Assembly (NCBI GenBank): GCA_022843925.1 | Contig: JALHMS010000034.1 | Location: forward strand, 1 to 43,822 | Length of the DNA stretch: 43,822 bases | Source of the DNA: Burkholderiales bacterium | GTDB lineage: Bacteria > Pseudomonadota > Gammaproteobacteria > Burkholderiales > Ga0077523 | Reading direction: 5' to 3' | In this document: in pieces, positions 15,515-24,821 of the stretch | Numbering within the stretch: position 1 is the stretch's first letter | Layout: each line of letters begins with the position of its first letter | Notes under the pieces: model-generated | Database searches by the model: none | What the model was told of the DNA's origin: nothing | What the model saw: the letters and a program-made list of their open reading frames with translations, nothing else | Translations under genes and position numbers: made by a program

Positions 15515-16044
15515 ACCACATCGTCCTTATCGCCGCCATCGGGCTGCTGCCCACGACCACCGTCTTCGCGCAGACCGCCTCCGCGCCGTTGATCGTCGTC
15601 GAAGACCGCGGCGGCGACTCCGCGCTGCCGTACTACCGGTCGCTGAATCCTCAGCCGGATCAGGCCACACCGCCGGCCCCGATGCCAGCCCCGCGCGTGG
15701 GCAACGCGGCCGACGCCGAAGCCGCCATGCTGCCGGTGCGCTCGACGCAACTGTCGCCGGGCGAGGTGCAGCGCCGCGTCATCCGGGCGCCGGGCCTGAC
15801 GGCGCTGTTCCTGGTCGGCGACGACGAGCGGTCGCGTGCCTGGCTGCGGCAGCGGCAGGCGGCGCTGCGCGAGCTGCAGGCCGTGGGCCTGGTGGTCAAC
15901 GTGGAGTCGATGGCCGCGCTGACGGCGCTGCGCAGGCTGGCTCCTGGCCTGACCCTCTCGCCGGTCTCCGGCGACGACCTGGCCCAGCGCCTGGGCCTGC
16001 GCCACTACCCGGTGCTCATTACGTCCACCGGCGTCGAGCAGTAG
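15511..16044 (+). CDS. TIGR03765 family ICE transfer protein
   Basis: A 177-residue exported protein. A signal peptide (MNHIVLIAAIGLLPTTTVFA) is followed by LIVVEDRGGDSALPYYRSLN, a signature of the PFL_4695/TIGR03765 family. The C-terminal part (RAPGLTALFLVGDDERSRAWLRQ and LAQRLGLRHYPVLIT) looks thioredoxin-like but lacks a CxxC pair. Its role in transfer is undefined. It is translationally coupled to the lytic transglycosylase gene by ATGA and lies eight bases before the TraD gene. Confidence 0.88.
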   Translation: MNHIVLIAAIGLLPTTTVFAQTASAPLIVVEDRGGDSALPYYRSLNPQPDQATPPAPMPAPRVGNAADAEAAMLPVRSTQLSPGEVQRRVIRAPGLTALFLVGDDERSRAWLRQRQAALRELQAVGLVVNVESMAALTALRRLAPGLTLSPVSGDDLAQRLGLRHYPVLITSTGVEQ

Positions 16045-16052
16045 GTGCGCCA

Positions 16053-18209
16053 ATGGCCCAACCGCATGCGGTCGAGGTGCTGCTGCGGCCAGCGGTGGAG
16101 CTTTACACCGTGGCGGTCTGCACCGGCGCCGCGATTCTGTGCCTGGTGGCACCGTGGTCGCTCGCGCTGAACCCGCTGCTCGGCCTGGGCTCGGCGCTGG
16201 CCTTCCTGACCTTCGGCGCGATTCGCCTGCGCGATGCCTGGGCGATCCTGCGCTATCGCCGCAACATCCGCCGCCTGCCGCGCTACGTGATGACAAGCCG
16301 CGACGTGCCGGTGAGTCAGCAACGGCTGTTCGTCGGCCGCGGCTTTCGCTGGGAGCAGCGACACACGCACCGGCTGATGCAGACCTACCGGCCGGAGTTC
16401 CGCCGCTATGTCGAGCCGACGGCGATCTACCGGGCCGCTCGCCGGCTGGAGGAGCGGCTAGAGTTCGCGCCGTTTCCCGTCTCGACGCTGGCGCGCGCGT
16501 TGGCCTGGGACAGCCCGCTCAACCCGGCGCGGCCGCTGCCGCCGGTCGGCGGACTGCCGCGCCTGCATGGCATCGAGCCGCACGAGGTCGACGTCACCCT
16601 GCCGCTGGGCGAGCGCGTCGGCCATACCCTGGTGCTGGGTACCACGCGCGTTGGCAAGACGCGGCTGGCCGAGCTGTTCATCACCCAGGACATCCGCCGC
16701 AAGGTCCGCGGCGAGCACGAGGTGGTGATCGTCTTCGACCCCAAGGGCGATGCCGACCTGTTGAAGCGCATGTACGTCGAGGCCAAGCGCGCCGGGCGCG
16801 AAGGCGAGTTCTACGTCTTCCATCTGGGCTGGCCGGACATCTCGGCGCGCTACAACGCCGTGGGCCGGTTCGGGCGGATCTCCGAGGTGGCCACGCGCAT
16901 CGCCGGACAGCTCTCGGGCGAAGGCAACAGCGCCGCGTTCCGCGAATTCGCCTGGCGCTTCGTCAACATCATCGCCCGCGCCCTGGTCGAGCTGGGGCAG
17001 CGGCCGGACTACCTGCTGATCCAGCGCCACGTCATCAACATCGACGCGCTGTTCATCGAGTACGCCCAGCACTACTTCGCCAGGAACGAGCCGAAGGCCT
17101 GGGAGGTCATCGTCCAGCTCGAAGCCAAGCTGAACGACAAGAACATCCCGCGCAACATGATCGGGCGCGAGAAGCGCGTGGTGGCCCTCGAACAGTACCT
17201 GTCCCAAGTGCGCGTCTATGACCCGGTGCTCGACGGCCTGCGCAGCGCCGTGCGCTACGACAGGACGTACTTCGACAAGATCGTCGCTTCGCTGCTGCCG
17301 CTGCTGGAGAAGCTCACCACCGGCAAGATCGCGCAACTGCTCGCACCGAACTATTCCGACCTGTCCGACCCGCGGCCGATCTTCGACTGGATGCAGGTCA
17401 TCCGCAAACGCGCGGTAGTCTACGTGGGGCTGGATGCACTGTCCGACGCCGAAGTCGCAGCGGCGGTGGGCAACTCGATGTTCAGCGATCTGGTCTCGGT
17501 CGCCGGCCACATCTACAAGTTCGGCATCGACGATGGGCTGCCCGGCGCCGCGGCGGGCACAAAGATTCCGATCAACGTCCACGCCGACGAATTCAATGAA
17601 CTCATGGGCGACGAGTTCATCCCGATGGTCAACAAGGGCGGCGGTGCCGGCGTGCAGGTGACGGCCTACACGCAGACCTTGAGCGACATCGAGGCCCGCA
17701 TTGGCAACCGAGCCAAGGCCGGCCAGGTGGTCGGCAACTTCAACAACCTCTTCATGCTGCGCGTGCGCGAGACCGCCACCGCCGAACTGCTGACGCGACA
17801 ACTGCCCAAGGTCGAGGTGTACGCCACGGCACTGATGAGCGGCGCCACCGACAGCTCCGATCCGCAGGGCAACACGGCGTTCACGTCCAACACCCAGGAC
17901 CGCATCAGCAGCAACAGCGTGCCGTTGATCGAGCCGGCGCATGTGGTGGCGCTACCCAAGGGGCAATGCTTCGCGCTGATCGAGGGCGGCAACCTCTGGA
18001 AAGTCCGCATGCCGCTGCCGGCACCCGACCCCGACGAAGCCATGCCGAAGGATCTGCAGGAGCTGGCCGGCTACATGCGGCAGCACTACGTCGAGGCAGG
18101 AGACTGGTGGGAGACCCAAGGCATCCCCGGCCTGCAGGACAAGGCGCTGCCCGACGACCTGCTGGACGACTTCAAGCAGATGGCCGCCGCTGAAGAGGCC
18201 GAAGCATGA
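16053..18209 (+). CDS. traD: TraD type IV coupling protein (TIGR03743-like)
   Basis: A 718-residue hexameric ATPase that links the relaxase-DNA complex to the secretion channel. Two N-terminal membrane segments lie in residues about 12-55 (AVCTGAAILCLVAPW and LGLGSALAFLTFGAI). Walker A is GTTRVGKTRL near residue 196 and Walker B is VVIVFDPKGD near 228. The C-terminal RecA-like part includes HADEFNELMGDEFIPMVNKG and an acidic tail (DDFKQMAAAEEAEA), which often contacts the relaxosome. The family is the SXT/TOL/clc-type TraD. The gene overlaps the next one by ATGA. Confidence 0.95.
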   Translation: MAQPHAVEVLLRPAVELYTVAVCTGAAILCLVAPWSLALNPLLGLGSALAFLTFGAIRLRDAWAILRYRRNIRRLPRYVMTSRDVPVSQQRLFVGRGFRWEQRHTHRLMQTYRPEFRRYVEPTAIYRAARRLEERLEFAPFPVSTLARALAWDSPLNPARPLPPVGGLPRLHGIEPHEVDVTLPLGERVGHTLVLGTTRVGKTRLAELFITQDIRRKVRGEHEVVIVFDPKGDADLLKRMYVEAKRAGREGEFYVFHLGWPDISARYNAVGRFGRISEVATRIAGQLSGEGNSAAFREFAWRFVNIIARALVELGQRPDYLLIQRHVINIDALFIEYAQHYFARNEPKAWEVIVQLEAKLNDKNIPRNMIGREKRVVALEQYLSQVRVYDPVLDGLRSAVRYDRTYFDKIVASLLPLLEKLTTGKIAQLLAPNYSDLSDPRPIFDWMQVIRKRAVVYVGLDALSDAEVAAAVGNSMFSDLVSVAGHIYKFGIDDGLPGAAAGTKIPINVHADEFNELMGDEFIPMVNKGGGAGVQVTAYTQTLSDIEARIGNRAKAGQVVGNFNNLFMLRVRETATAELLTRQLPKVEVYATALMSGATDSSDPQGNTAFTSNTQDRISSNSVPLIEPAHVVALPKGQCFALIEGGNLWKVRMPLPAPDPDEAMPKDLQELAGYMRQHYVEAGDWWETQGIPGLQDKALPDDLLDDFKQMAAAEEAEA

Positions 18210-18955
18210 GCGATCCGGCCGTCGCGGCCCAGCGCCAGCAGCAACGACAGCAGGGCCTGATCGCCGGCCTGGTCACGCTGCCGTTCCGCTTCTTCGGCGT
18301 GCTGTGCGGCGCGCTGCTGCTGTGCATCCTGATCGAATGCGTCGGCATGCACTTCTTCTGGCCCGATCAGGGTTGGCGCCACGCGCAGGGCATGCTGCAC
18401 CACGAGCTGGATCAGCTCTCGGAGAACTTCACGCGCAGCGCGCTGGTGCAGGAGCCGGGGCGCACCGCGCACCGGCTGGTCGAGCAGGGTTACGACTGGC
18501 TGTTCGTGAAGAGCGGTCTGTTGGACTGGATACGCGACGCCTCGGCGCAGGCCAGCGCCGGCAGCCATCGCCCGACCAAGGATTTCCGCTACTACATCGG
18601 CTTGGTCTACGTGAACGTGGAGAGCTACCTGATCGCGGCGGCCTACACGACGCTGGTCTTCCTCGTGCGGCTGCTGGTGCTGTGCCTGACCCTGCCGCTG
18701 TTCCTGATGGCTGCCTTCGTCGGGCTGGTGGACGGCCTGGTGCGCCGGGACATCCGCCGCTTCGGCGCGGGACGCGAATCGGGGTTCATCTATCACCGCG
18801 CCAGGGCCAGCCTGATCCCGCTGGCCGTGCTGCCGTGGGTGACTTACCTGGCACTGCCGGTCAGCGTGAACCCGCTGCTGATCCTGCTGCCCAGCGCCGC
18901 ATTGCTCGGCGTGGCGGTGTGCATTGCGGCGGCAACGTTCAAGAAGTACCTGTAG
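18206..18955 (+). CDS. TIGR03747 family ICE membrane protein
   Basis: A 249-residue integral membrane protein, with hydrophobic segments near residues 20-45 (GLVTLPFRFFGVLCGALLLCIL), 145-185 (FLVRLLVLCLTLPLFLMAAF) and 205-245. The central soluble region includes LVEQGYDWLFVKSGLLDWIRD. It matches the PFL_4697/TIGR03747 (DUF4400) family and follows traD as in related ICEs. Its likely role is in the inner membrane part of the mating apparatus. It is the last backbone gene before the cargo island; in related elements RAQPRD follows after a variable spacer. Confidence 0.9.
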   Translation: MSDPAVAAQRQQQRQQGLIAGLVTLPFRFFGVLCGALLLCILIECVGMHFFWPDQGWRHAQGMLHHELDQLSENFTRSALVQEPGRTAHRLVEQGYDWLFVKSGLLDWIRDASAQASAGSHRPTKDFRYYIGLVYVNVESYLIAAAYTTLVFLVRLLVLCLTLPLFLMAAFVGLVDGLVRRDIRRFGAGRESGFIYHRARASLIPLAVLPWVTYLALPVSVNPLLILLPSAALLGVAVCIAAATFKKYL

Positions 18956-18984
18956 CTGCAGCCCTGCGCCAGGTCAGATAAACG

Positions 18985-19007
18985 ATGCCATAGTTTCGGT
19001 TCTCTGC
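18985..19007 (+). repeat. Left near-direct repeat flanking the defence island
   Basis: A 23-nt segment beginning ATGCCATAGTTTCGG that matches 31564-31586 at 18 of 23 positions in the same orientation. It lies 30 bases after the last backbone gene on the left side of the cargo, so it may mark the integration junction. Confidence 0.4.
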
Positions 19008-19046
19008 TTCGTCAAGAACGTCAGCATTGGCGCGAACAAACACGTT

Positions 19047-21674
19047 TCAAGCAATCTTCTTCTGCCTGTCTCGCAGAGACGCGGCCCAGTCCTTCAAAGC
19101 CTGGATGTCCTGAAAGAGATCAGCAGGTGGTGGCGGCGCGGCATTCCTACCGCTGGATGGATCGTGTGCGTCAACAATGTCGCAGCACTTCTTGAATCCG
19201 GCGGCGAAAGCATCGCAGTCAGCCTCGGTGAGCGCACTGACCTTCTTCAGGTCCTTGGCGTTGATGTAGTCCCTGTGGCGTTGAATAACGTGGACGAAAG
19301 CGATGTCCTCCAGGCCGCGCTCCCATGTGGCGCGCAACGCGTTGTAGAGCTTCGCCACCTCGACCGCGTACTCGTCTTCCTGGTTGTTGTCATGCAGCAG
19401 CTTTGCCGCACGTGCCGCCTTCTCCAGTTTGTCGATGCGATCTTCGACGCTCTGGGCCTTCCAGGGCAGGCCATCGGCCACCATACCGGCTCCCGCGGCG
19501 CCACGACTGAGCGTCGTGAGCCGCACTGCCCGCCCGGTCTTCGTCGCGTGGTCATTCAGATCGTTCACGAACACCAGATCATGCGTGAAGACGATGACCT
19601 GGCGGTTCTCCGCTTCTTCCACGAGACGCTTGGCCACCTGCCCACGCCAGCGATGGTCCAACGAGGACACCGGGTCATCGAAGACCAGAGCAGAGCGGTG
19701 CATCGCGGTGGCAAGCTCGGTCATGAAGGCGGCCAGCGCCACGCAGGTCTTTTCCCCTTCGCTCAGGATTTCGTGGACCTTGGCATCCGGCTTGGCGAAG
19801 AGGCGCACCTGATACTGCGGTGAGCCGTACTTGCCGCCGGAGCGCACGATTTCGACGCGAACCTTCGAGGCCGCAAGCCTGACAATCTCTTCCTGAAATC
19901 TGTCGCGCAGCCGAGGCGTAATCACGGTGTCGGCAATGTCGTTGCCCATCTTGGTGATGGTGTTCGTCGCCGTGTCGCCCGCACACTCGGTCAGAAACTG
20001 GATTGTCTTCAGCCGCTGGATTTCGTCAGTAACGACCGGCAGCATGCCGGCGAGCAGCGCCCGGTCGCTCAGCTCGGCGAAATCGGCTTCGAGCTTCTTG
20101 CGTTCATCCGCGTCAGCGGACTTGCGCAGCTCGGCGGCGTAGTTGCGGATCGTGGTCTGAAGCTGGCCGAGATCAGGCAGCGGCGACAGTGGAACGGGCG
20201 GGAGCTGTACCTCGCCGTTTCCGCCCAGGGCTTTGAGCAGAACGTGGCGCCGCAGCCGGGCTGCGGCGATGAAGCGGCGCGTCTGCTGCTGCAGCACCTC
20301 ATTCTGGAGGCCCAGCTCGTCAAGACTGGCCTTCACCGCCCGCGTGCCGATTGCCCCGGCAGCTATGGTCTGCCGTGCGGTCTGAGCTGCCTTCTCTGCC
20401 TCGCGTGCCAGCTGTTCCGTGTCCTTCTGGATGAAATCCTCGAAGCGTGCCATCCGTGCACGTGCCTCAGCTTCCAATGGCTGCTGGCAAAGCATGCAAT
20501 GCGCGTCTTCGGCCGACGGCGGGAACGGCTGTCCGGGGTATGCGATTTCCGTCGAGTAGCGCCGCGCGGAATCCCAAAGCACCCGCCATGCCTCGCCGCC
20601 GACCCCGGCAAGGGGTTCGCCCGTGAAGGCCTTCTCCGCGGCAAGACGTGCAGCACCCCGTTTCGACCGTGCGTCCCTGGCGAGGGCAGCGGCTGCCAGC
20701 AGCTCCTCATCGGTGGTTCTGGCTGCAACGCTGTTCACCACGGTAATCAGCCGCATGACGTTGTCGGCTTTGACGGTCTGTTCCGCCGCTGCCTTGGTCG
20801 GATTCTTCGACAGGTCTTCCCGCAGACGCTCAAGACGGGCGCTTTCGTCTGCCGAGAGTGCCGCCAGGGCTTCGATCTTCTTTGCGTCTGTGTTGGCGTT
20901 CAGCGCGGCAAGCGCCTTCCCCACGGCCGTGGCGGCCTTCCAGGTCGGCGCCGCAAAGATCGGATTGCGGGCCTTCTCAAGCTGCTTCTGTTCAGCTGCG
21001 AGGGCATCCTTCACCGCCTGACAGGCTGCAGCAAGCTCATCCGGCACGTCCAGACCAAAGGGCCGGAATGCAACTTCGTTCTTCTCGCGGATATGCACGG
21101 AGGCGCAGTCGCTATCGAACACGCTCACTGCAGACAGCGTTGCATGCGGATTTGCGCCGTTCTGCCACTGCTCGACCGGCTGCGGCACACCGCCGACCCC
21201 GTACGCGATGTTCGCGCCGACGCGCTTCGGGGGCTGATCGGCATACACATTGGGTTCGATTTTTCCGGCATGCCTTGCACGACATGCGCGCTTCAGGATC
21301 CGTGCGTAGCCGGACTTGCCCGCACCGTTGTCGCCGTAGATGATCGTGATTCCATTCGGCTCGAAGCTGAGGGTCTGGCCGGCGGCAAGGTTGTTCACGC
21401 CGGTCACGTCGGCGATCGACAGAAGCGATACCGCGGCGGTCTGACCGGGGTTGGCCGGAAGGTGGGCCTTCTCCAGCGGTACCGCTTTCAGCGCGCCTAC
21501 GGGTGGACCTTTGCCCTGTTTGCAAAGGTCCACGAGTTCGCCGATATCGGCGTCCGTCAGACGGCCGTTTGCGATGATGCGGCGCAGGGCGTCACGCTGC
21601 CAGAGTGGACGATCCTTTGACCAGTCCAGAATCGTCTCCAGGACGGTCTTTTGCGGTGCGGCGGGTTTCTGCAT
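19047..21674 (-). CDS. RloC-like ABC-type ATPase with zinc hook (AAA_13)
   Basis: An 875-residue SMC/Rad50-like ATPase. Walker A is YGDNGAGKSG at residues 113-122. A long helical region carries a CMLC zinc-hook pair at Cys393/Cys396. The ABC signature LSEGEK is at 637-642 and Walker B LVFDDPVSSLD at 663-673, with an H-loop VIVFTHD soon after. The C-terminal 130 residues include RATWE...H and a DAHDP motif; this part could be an RloC/PrrC-like anticodon nuclease, which uses Arg, Glu and His, but that is inference. The start is ATG 21674 with GGAGG upstream. It is the last gene of the defence operon, 109 bp behind the AIPR gene, and probably gives abortive defence. Confidence 0.88.
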   Translation of the reverse strand: MQKPAAPQKTVLETILDWSKDRPLWQRDALRRIIANGRLTDADIGELVDLCKQGKGPPVGALKAVPLEKAHLPANPGQTAAVSLLSIADVTGVNNLAAGQTLSFEPNGITIIYGDNGAGKSGYARILKRACRARHAGKIEPNVYADQPPKRVGANIAYGVGGVPQPVEQWQNGANPHATLSAVSVFDSDCASVHIREKNEVAFRPFGLDVPDELAAACQAVKDALAAEQKQLEKARNPIFAAPTWKAATAVGKALAALNANTDAKKIEALAALSADESARLERLREDLSKNPTKAAAEQTVKADNVMRLITVVNSVAARTTDEELLAAAALARDARSKRGAARLAAEKAFTGEPLAGVGGEAWRVLWDSARRYSTEIAYPGQPFPPSAEDAHCMLCQQPLEAEARARMARFEDFIQKDTEQLAREAEKAAQTARQTIAAGAIGTRAVKASLDELGLQNEVLQQQTRRFIAAARLRRHVLLKALGGNGEVQLPPVPLSPLPDLGQLQTTIRNYAAELRKSADADERKKLEADFAELSDRALLAGMLPVVTDEIQRLKTIQFLTECAGDTATNTITKMGNDIADTVITPRLRDRFQEEIVRLAASKVRVEIVRSGGKYGSPQYQVRLFAKPDAKVHEILSEGEKTCVALAAFMTELATAMHRSALVFDDPVSSLDHRWRGQVAKRLVEEAENRQVIVFTHDLVFVNDLNDHATKTGRAVRLTTLSRGAAGAGMVADGLPWKAQSVEDRIDKLEKAARAAKLLHDNNQEDEYAVEVAKLYNALRATWERGLEDIAFVHVIQRHRDYINAKDLKKVSALTEADCDAFAAGFKKCCDIVDAHDPSSGRNAAPPPPADLFQDIQALKDWAASLRDRQKKIA

Positions 21675-21687
21675 TTCTTGTTCCTCC

Positions 21688-21783
21688 GTCGCGCTCCAGG
21701 ATGATGGCAAAGCGCCGCTCGGTGTCCGAATCGAACTTCTCGGCGGGGCGCTTCAAGAACTTGTGACCGCCAATCTTGGGCGC
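21688..21783 (-). pseudogene. Remnant of a type III restriction (Res) C-terminus
   Basis: Between the AIPR stop and the ATPase start, 32 codons read APKIGGHKFLKRPAEKF then DSDTERRFAIILERD. The second part strongly resembles the C-terminal FDSDTERxxAVILERD stretch of type III restriction helicase-nucleases as I remember it. It lies directly behind the AIPR stop in the same frame. It is either a relic of a deleted res gene or an AIPR extension cut off by a nonsense codon. Confidence 0.45.
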
Positions 21784-23856
21784 TCAGGGTTCGCTCACAA
21801 CCACGCCTTCGAGACGCCCCTTGTCGAGAATATCCAGCAACACCACACTCTGCTTTTCTGTCGGGAGCTTGGAGGGAATCTGCATGGCAACCCTAAGCAC
21901 GCCGTCTTCCTTTGGCGTGAGCAGATCCTTCTCAAGCAGCGACTGATGGATGCGAGCCCATTCCGCAGCGGGAACAGCCAGCACTTTTTGCTGCGCCTCG
22001 ATGCCGTTGTCGATCCTCTGCGTCTGCTTCGCAGTCTTCACGATCGCTGCCTGATCATCCTGCGGAACAAGTCGATCGTAGAACTCGGGCGGGAGAAGAT
22101 TGGCAATGGCGTCGGTACGAGCCTGTATCCTCGTCCAGCACGCCTCCTTCTTGCACCACTCGGAAATGTTGGAAATGCCTTGCGGTGGTCTGATGATGTC
22201 GTCGTTCACGACCCCCGACACGGCAGCGATGGCACTTTCGAGCACTGGGTCGACCTTCTGTGCGTTCCAGATGCCCAGAAAGTCGATGCTCTCCTTCCTG
22301 CGCTTCGTGATGTCACCGAGTACCGCCAGCGTGTAGGCCACGATGTTTGCTCGGTACCCGCCGTTGTACCAAGGCTGCGCAGAAACGATGCGCTCCGTGG
22401 CGCGGAAGATCAGACCACGTGCGACAGCCCTCTTGAAGTAGAACTCGTTGAACGCGTCGGATGATTTCTCCCACTCGCTGCCGATTCGGGCGGCGTAGCG
22501 CGCAAAGTTCTTCTGGGAGCCAAGATTCACCCACCTGGGGTGGTCATCCCAGACATTCTCGAACTTCGCGAGGTCCGTCTTCGTGAACATCTGTGGCTTG
22601 GGATGCTCCGCCTTGAAGCGACGCTGCTCCGCGGGTGTGAGCTTCGACTGTGCATCGGCATACTGGCCGCGTGCGCGCTCATAGAACCACCTCGTCTCGC
22701 GCTGGGCGCCCTTCTGCGCGGGTGCCCAGATCCGTCGGGAAAACCCTTCCATCCGCACATGGAACGGGTGGTTCGAGAAGAAGTCGGCGGCATTCACCCG
22801 ATTCTGGGTGTTCGCATACTCCGATATCCTTGGAACGACCGTTTCGCTCTGCAGGCTGTCGATGACGGACAGCTTCAACTGGACGAATATCTGGGAAAGA
22901 TCGGCCTTGTCCCGCTTCCGTGTGTGGAACAGCGATGCTGTGGTCTGGCCACCATTGACGATCTGGAGATCGACAACCCTCGTGATCGCCAGACCGGAAT
23001 CCGTCATCCCTGTCTCGACACTCTGTGCAGTAGCCGTGATCCCGTTGTTGTAGGCAAAGAACATCCCAGGTTCGTTCAGGATCGTCGCCCTTATTCCCTG
23101 GTTCACATTGCCGCGCGCCTGCAGGAACGTACGGACGTTCTGCTCAAGCAATCGTGCTCCGAATCTTTCGTACAGGGTCGCCAGCACCTCGGCAGGCATG
23201 ACCATGAGATAGGATTGATAGGCATCGGTCCCCAGGTGTGCGGGAAGGCAGGCGATGCCCTTGCCGAACATCTGCTCGAAGTCGAGGTCGAGTGGCTCCT
23301 TGTGGCTGCGAGAGCTTCGCTGACGATGAAGTCGTGAGATGTCCCAGATGTGGTGAGCAACCGGAACACCTGCCACTTCCGTATCGGGAAGTGCCTGGAT
23401 TTTCTCGCTGAGCGTGCGCTCGGAGAAGAGAACCAGGTTGACCTGCCGAATGGCGTCCTTGCGATCCGCAATCTGCCTGGCAAGGCCGTACTCCGGCGAT
23501 GTGACCTCCAGTTCGCCGGCCAGGCCCTTGTTGGCGCTGGCCTCGAAGAAGTTGGCAACACGCTTGAATGCCGCGGCCACTTCCGTTCTGGTGAGCGATG
23601 CCAGCTCGTTTCGGGAGTCGAAGTCCGCGATGAAGAGGTCCAGAACTCCTTCGTCATTGAACCAGTAGCCGTCCACGCGCATACCACGCTGCGCCCGGAA
23701 ATGGCAGAGTTCGAACCCTTCCGTGAAGCCTGTCTCGACAAGGTCGTTCGCGATGGCCTCCATGAATTCGGAGAGCTGGAAGCTGCCATTGGCCTCGGCG
23801 CCCGCCAAAAGTTCCTGTCGGAAGTCATGGAAGAATTCTTCGCCGGTCTGCTCCAT
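21784..23856 (-). CDS. AIPR family protein (abortive infection)
   Basis: A 690-residue protein of the AIPR family, named for abortive phage resistance. The diagnostic core is present: GMFFAYNNGITATAQSVE, then VDLQIVNGGQTTASLFHTR, then ISEYANTQNRVNAADFFSNHPFH. The N-terminal 200 residues (FNDEGVLDLFIADFDSR) look like a restriction-type or DNA-binding domain. The biochemical activity is not settled. ATG 23856 overlaps the DUF4420 stop codon (TGATG) and has GGAGAGG upstream; a TTG one codon earlier is less likely. It functions with the Z1 helicase and GHKL ATPase in known gene neighbourhoods. Confidence 0.92.
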   Translation of the reverse strand: MEQTGEEFFHDFRQELLAGAEANGSFQLSEFMEAIANDLVETGFTEGFELCHFRAQRGMRVDGYWFNDEGVLDLFIADFDSRNELASLTRTEVAAAFKRVANFFEASANKGLAGELEVTSPEYGLARQIADRKDAIRQVNLVLFSERTLSEKIQALPDTEVAGVPVAHHIWDISRLHRQRSSRSHKEPLDLDFEQMFGKGIACLPAHLGTDAYQSYLMVMPAEVLATLYERFGARLLEQNVRTFLQARGNVNQGIRATILNEPGMFFAYNNGITATAQSVETGMTDSGLAITRVVDLQIVNGGQTTASLFHTRKRDKADLSQIFVQLKLSVIDSLQSETVVPRISEYANTQNRVNAADFFSNHPFHVRMEGFSRRIWAPAQKGAQRETRWFYERARGQYADAQSKLTPAEQRRFKAEHPKPQMFTKTDLAKFENVWDDHPRWVNLGSQKNFARYAARIGSEWEKSSDAFNEFYFKRAVARGLIFRATERIVSAQPWYNGGYRANIVAYTLAVLGDITKRRKESIDFLGIWNAQKVDPVLESAIAAVSGVVNDDIIRPPQGISNISEWCKKEACWTRIQARTDAIANLLPPEFYDRLVPQDDQAAIVKTAKQTQRIDNGIEAQQKVLAVPAAEWARIHQSLLEKDLLTPKEDGVLRVAMQIPSKLPTEKQSVVLLDILDKGRLEGVVVSEP

Positions 23857-24821
23857 CAATCCTCTCCGAAGATGGCTGCTTCGTCACACTCGTACGGAGC
23901 AATCGTTTCCAGCCTGATGTCGTAGGCCACGTTGGCAATCCCTGGCGGCAGTTGCGACCGCATCAGCCGCGGAAATCCGTCACCAACACGATAGCTGCGC
24001 ACGTCGCTGACGACAAAGCGAGGCTCATCGTAGTCAGGGAGCGGCGCATAGCCGTGCGCAACCAGCTTCCGGTCAAAGGCCTCGACGGCGTCCGCCTCGC
24101 CGAGCCGTGCCTGGACTGCAGTGACGATCTCGTTGAGCGATCGAGCTCCTGCCGCGTCGGCCAGACTGCTCAGCCGGTACACGCGCAGGAACAGCGCATC
24201 GTTCAGGGATTCGAGCTGGTCTTCCGATGAAATGCGGACGCTGCTCCGCTCTGCGCCAGAGAGCGATTTGACCTCGACGGCTGTGTTGCCAAAGATGAAA
24301 TCCTGATGTGATCGTTCCGGACCGAGCCAGGCTTCGACGGCGTCACTGCTCGACATCTGCCGATCGATCAGTTCCGTCAGAAAGACGATTTCGGCGAAGA
24401 GACCGCGGACTTCCTCGATGGACAGGTGCTGACTCCGGCCTGACAGGAAGGTCTTCCAACGGCGGATGTGTGCCAGAGAGACCGCGAGAGAACTCGCCGA
24501 GTCGGTGGCGTGCTCCAGCGAGGATGCAAGGGTGCGGCACAGTCCTTCGAAGAGATCGCGGTCGACCTGCCTTTCAAGGGCGAGGACCAAGTGCTGCTGC
24601 CCCTGATCTCCGGCACGAAGATCGACATCGATGCCGTTCACCGTGACCGCGTTCTTCCGGTACTGGGCTGCGTGGTCGCCATGAAGCTCCACGATGAACA
24701 GGCAGGCGCCACCGGCATCGCGTCCCCAGAAACAGGGCACGGCCGTTCCCACCGCAACCTGGCGGACATTGAAGTCCGCTCCCGGAACGGCGATGTCATC
24801 CCACGGGGAGGACTCAGGCAT
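23856..24821 (-). CDS. DUF4420 PD-(D/E)XK nuclease-like protein
   Basis: A 321-residue protein of the PD-(D/E)XK motif family (DUF4420). The catalytic core is visible: Glu144 in RGLFAEIVFL, Asp174 in HQDFIF, and Glu183-x-Lys185 in AVEVKSL, followed by RISSEDQLESL. It is the likely DNA-cutting subunit of the system. I chose ATG 24821, nine bases after GAGGAGG, over ATG 24830, which touches that ribosome binding site. It overlaps the Z1 gene by eight bases and the AIPR start by TGATG, so the four genes are translationally coupled. Confidence 0.88.
   Translation of the reverse strand: MPESSPWDDIAVPGADFNVRQVAVGTAVPCFWGRDAGGACLFIVELHGDHAAQYRKNAVTVNGIDVDLRAGDQGQQHLVLALERQVDRDLFEGLCRTLASSLEHATDSASSLAVSLAHIRRWKTFLSGRSQHLSIEEVRGLFAEIVFLTELIDRQMSSSDAVEAWLGPERSHQDFIFGNTAVEVKSLSGAERSSVRISSEDQLESLNDALFLRVYRLSSLADAAGARSLNEIVTAVQARLGEADAVEAFDRKLVAHGYAPLPDYDEPRFVVSDVRSYRVGDGFPRLMRSQLPPGIANVAYDIRLETIAPYECDEAAIFGED

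Noticed and set aside
16458-17942. 494-residue antisense frame inside traD
   Set aside because: Mirror of an intact coupling protein gene, rich in Val/Asp/Arg/Gln as antisense frames are; no ribosome binding site.
21675-21710. Upstream start for the RloC-like ATPase adding 12 residues
   Set aside because: ATG 21674 has GGAGG at the right spacing, and the extra codons fall in the restriction gene remnant.
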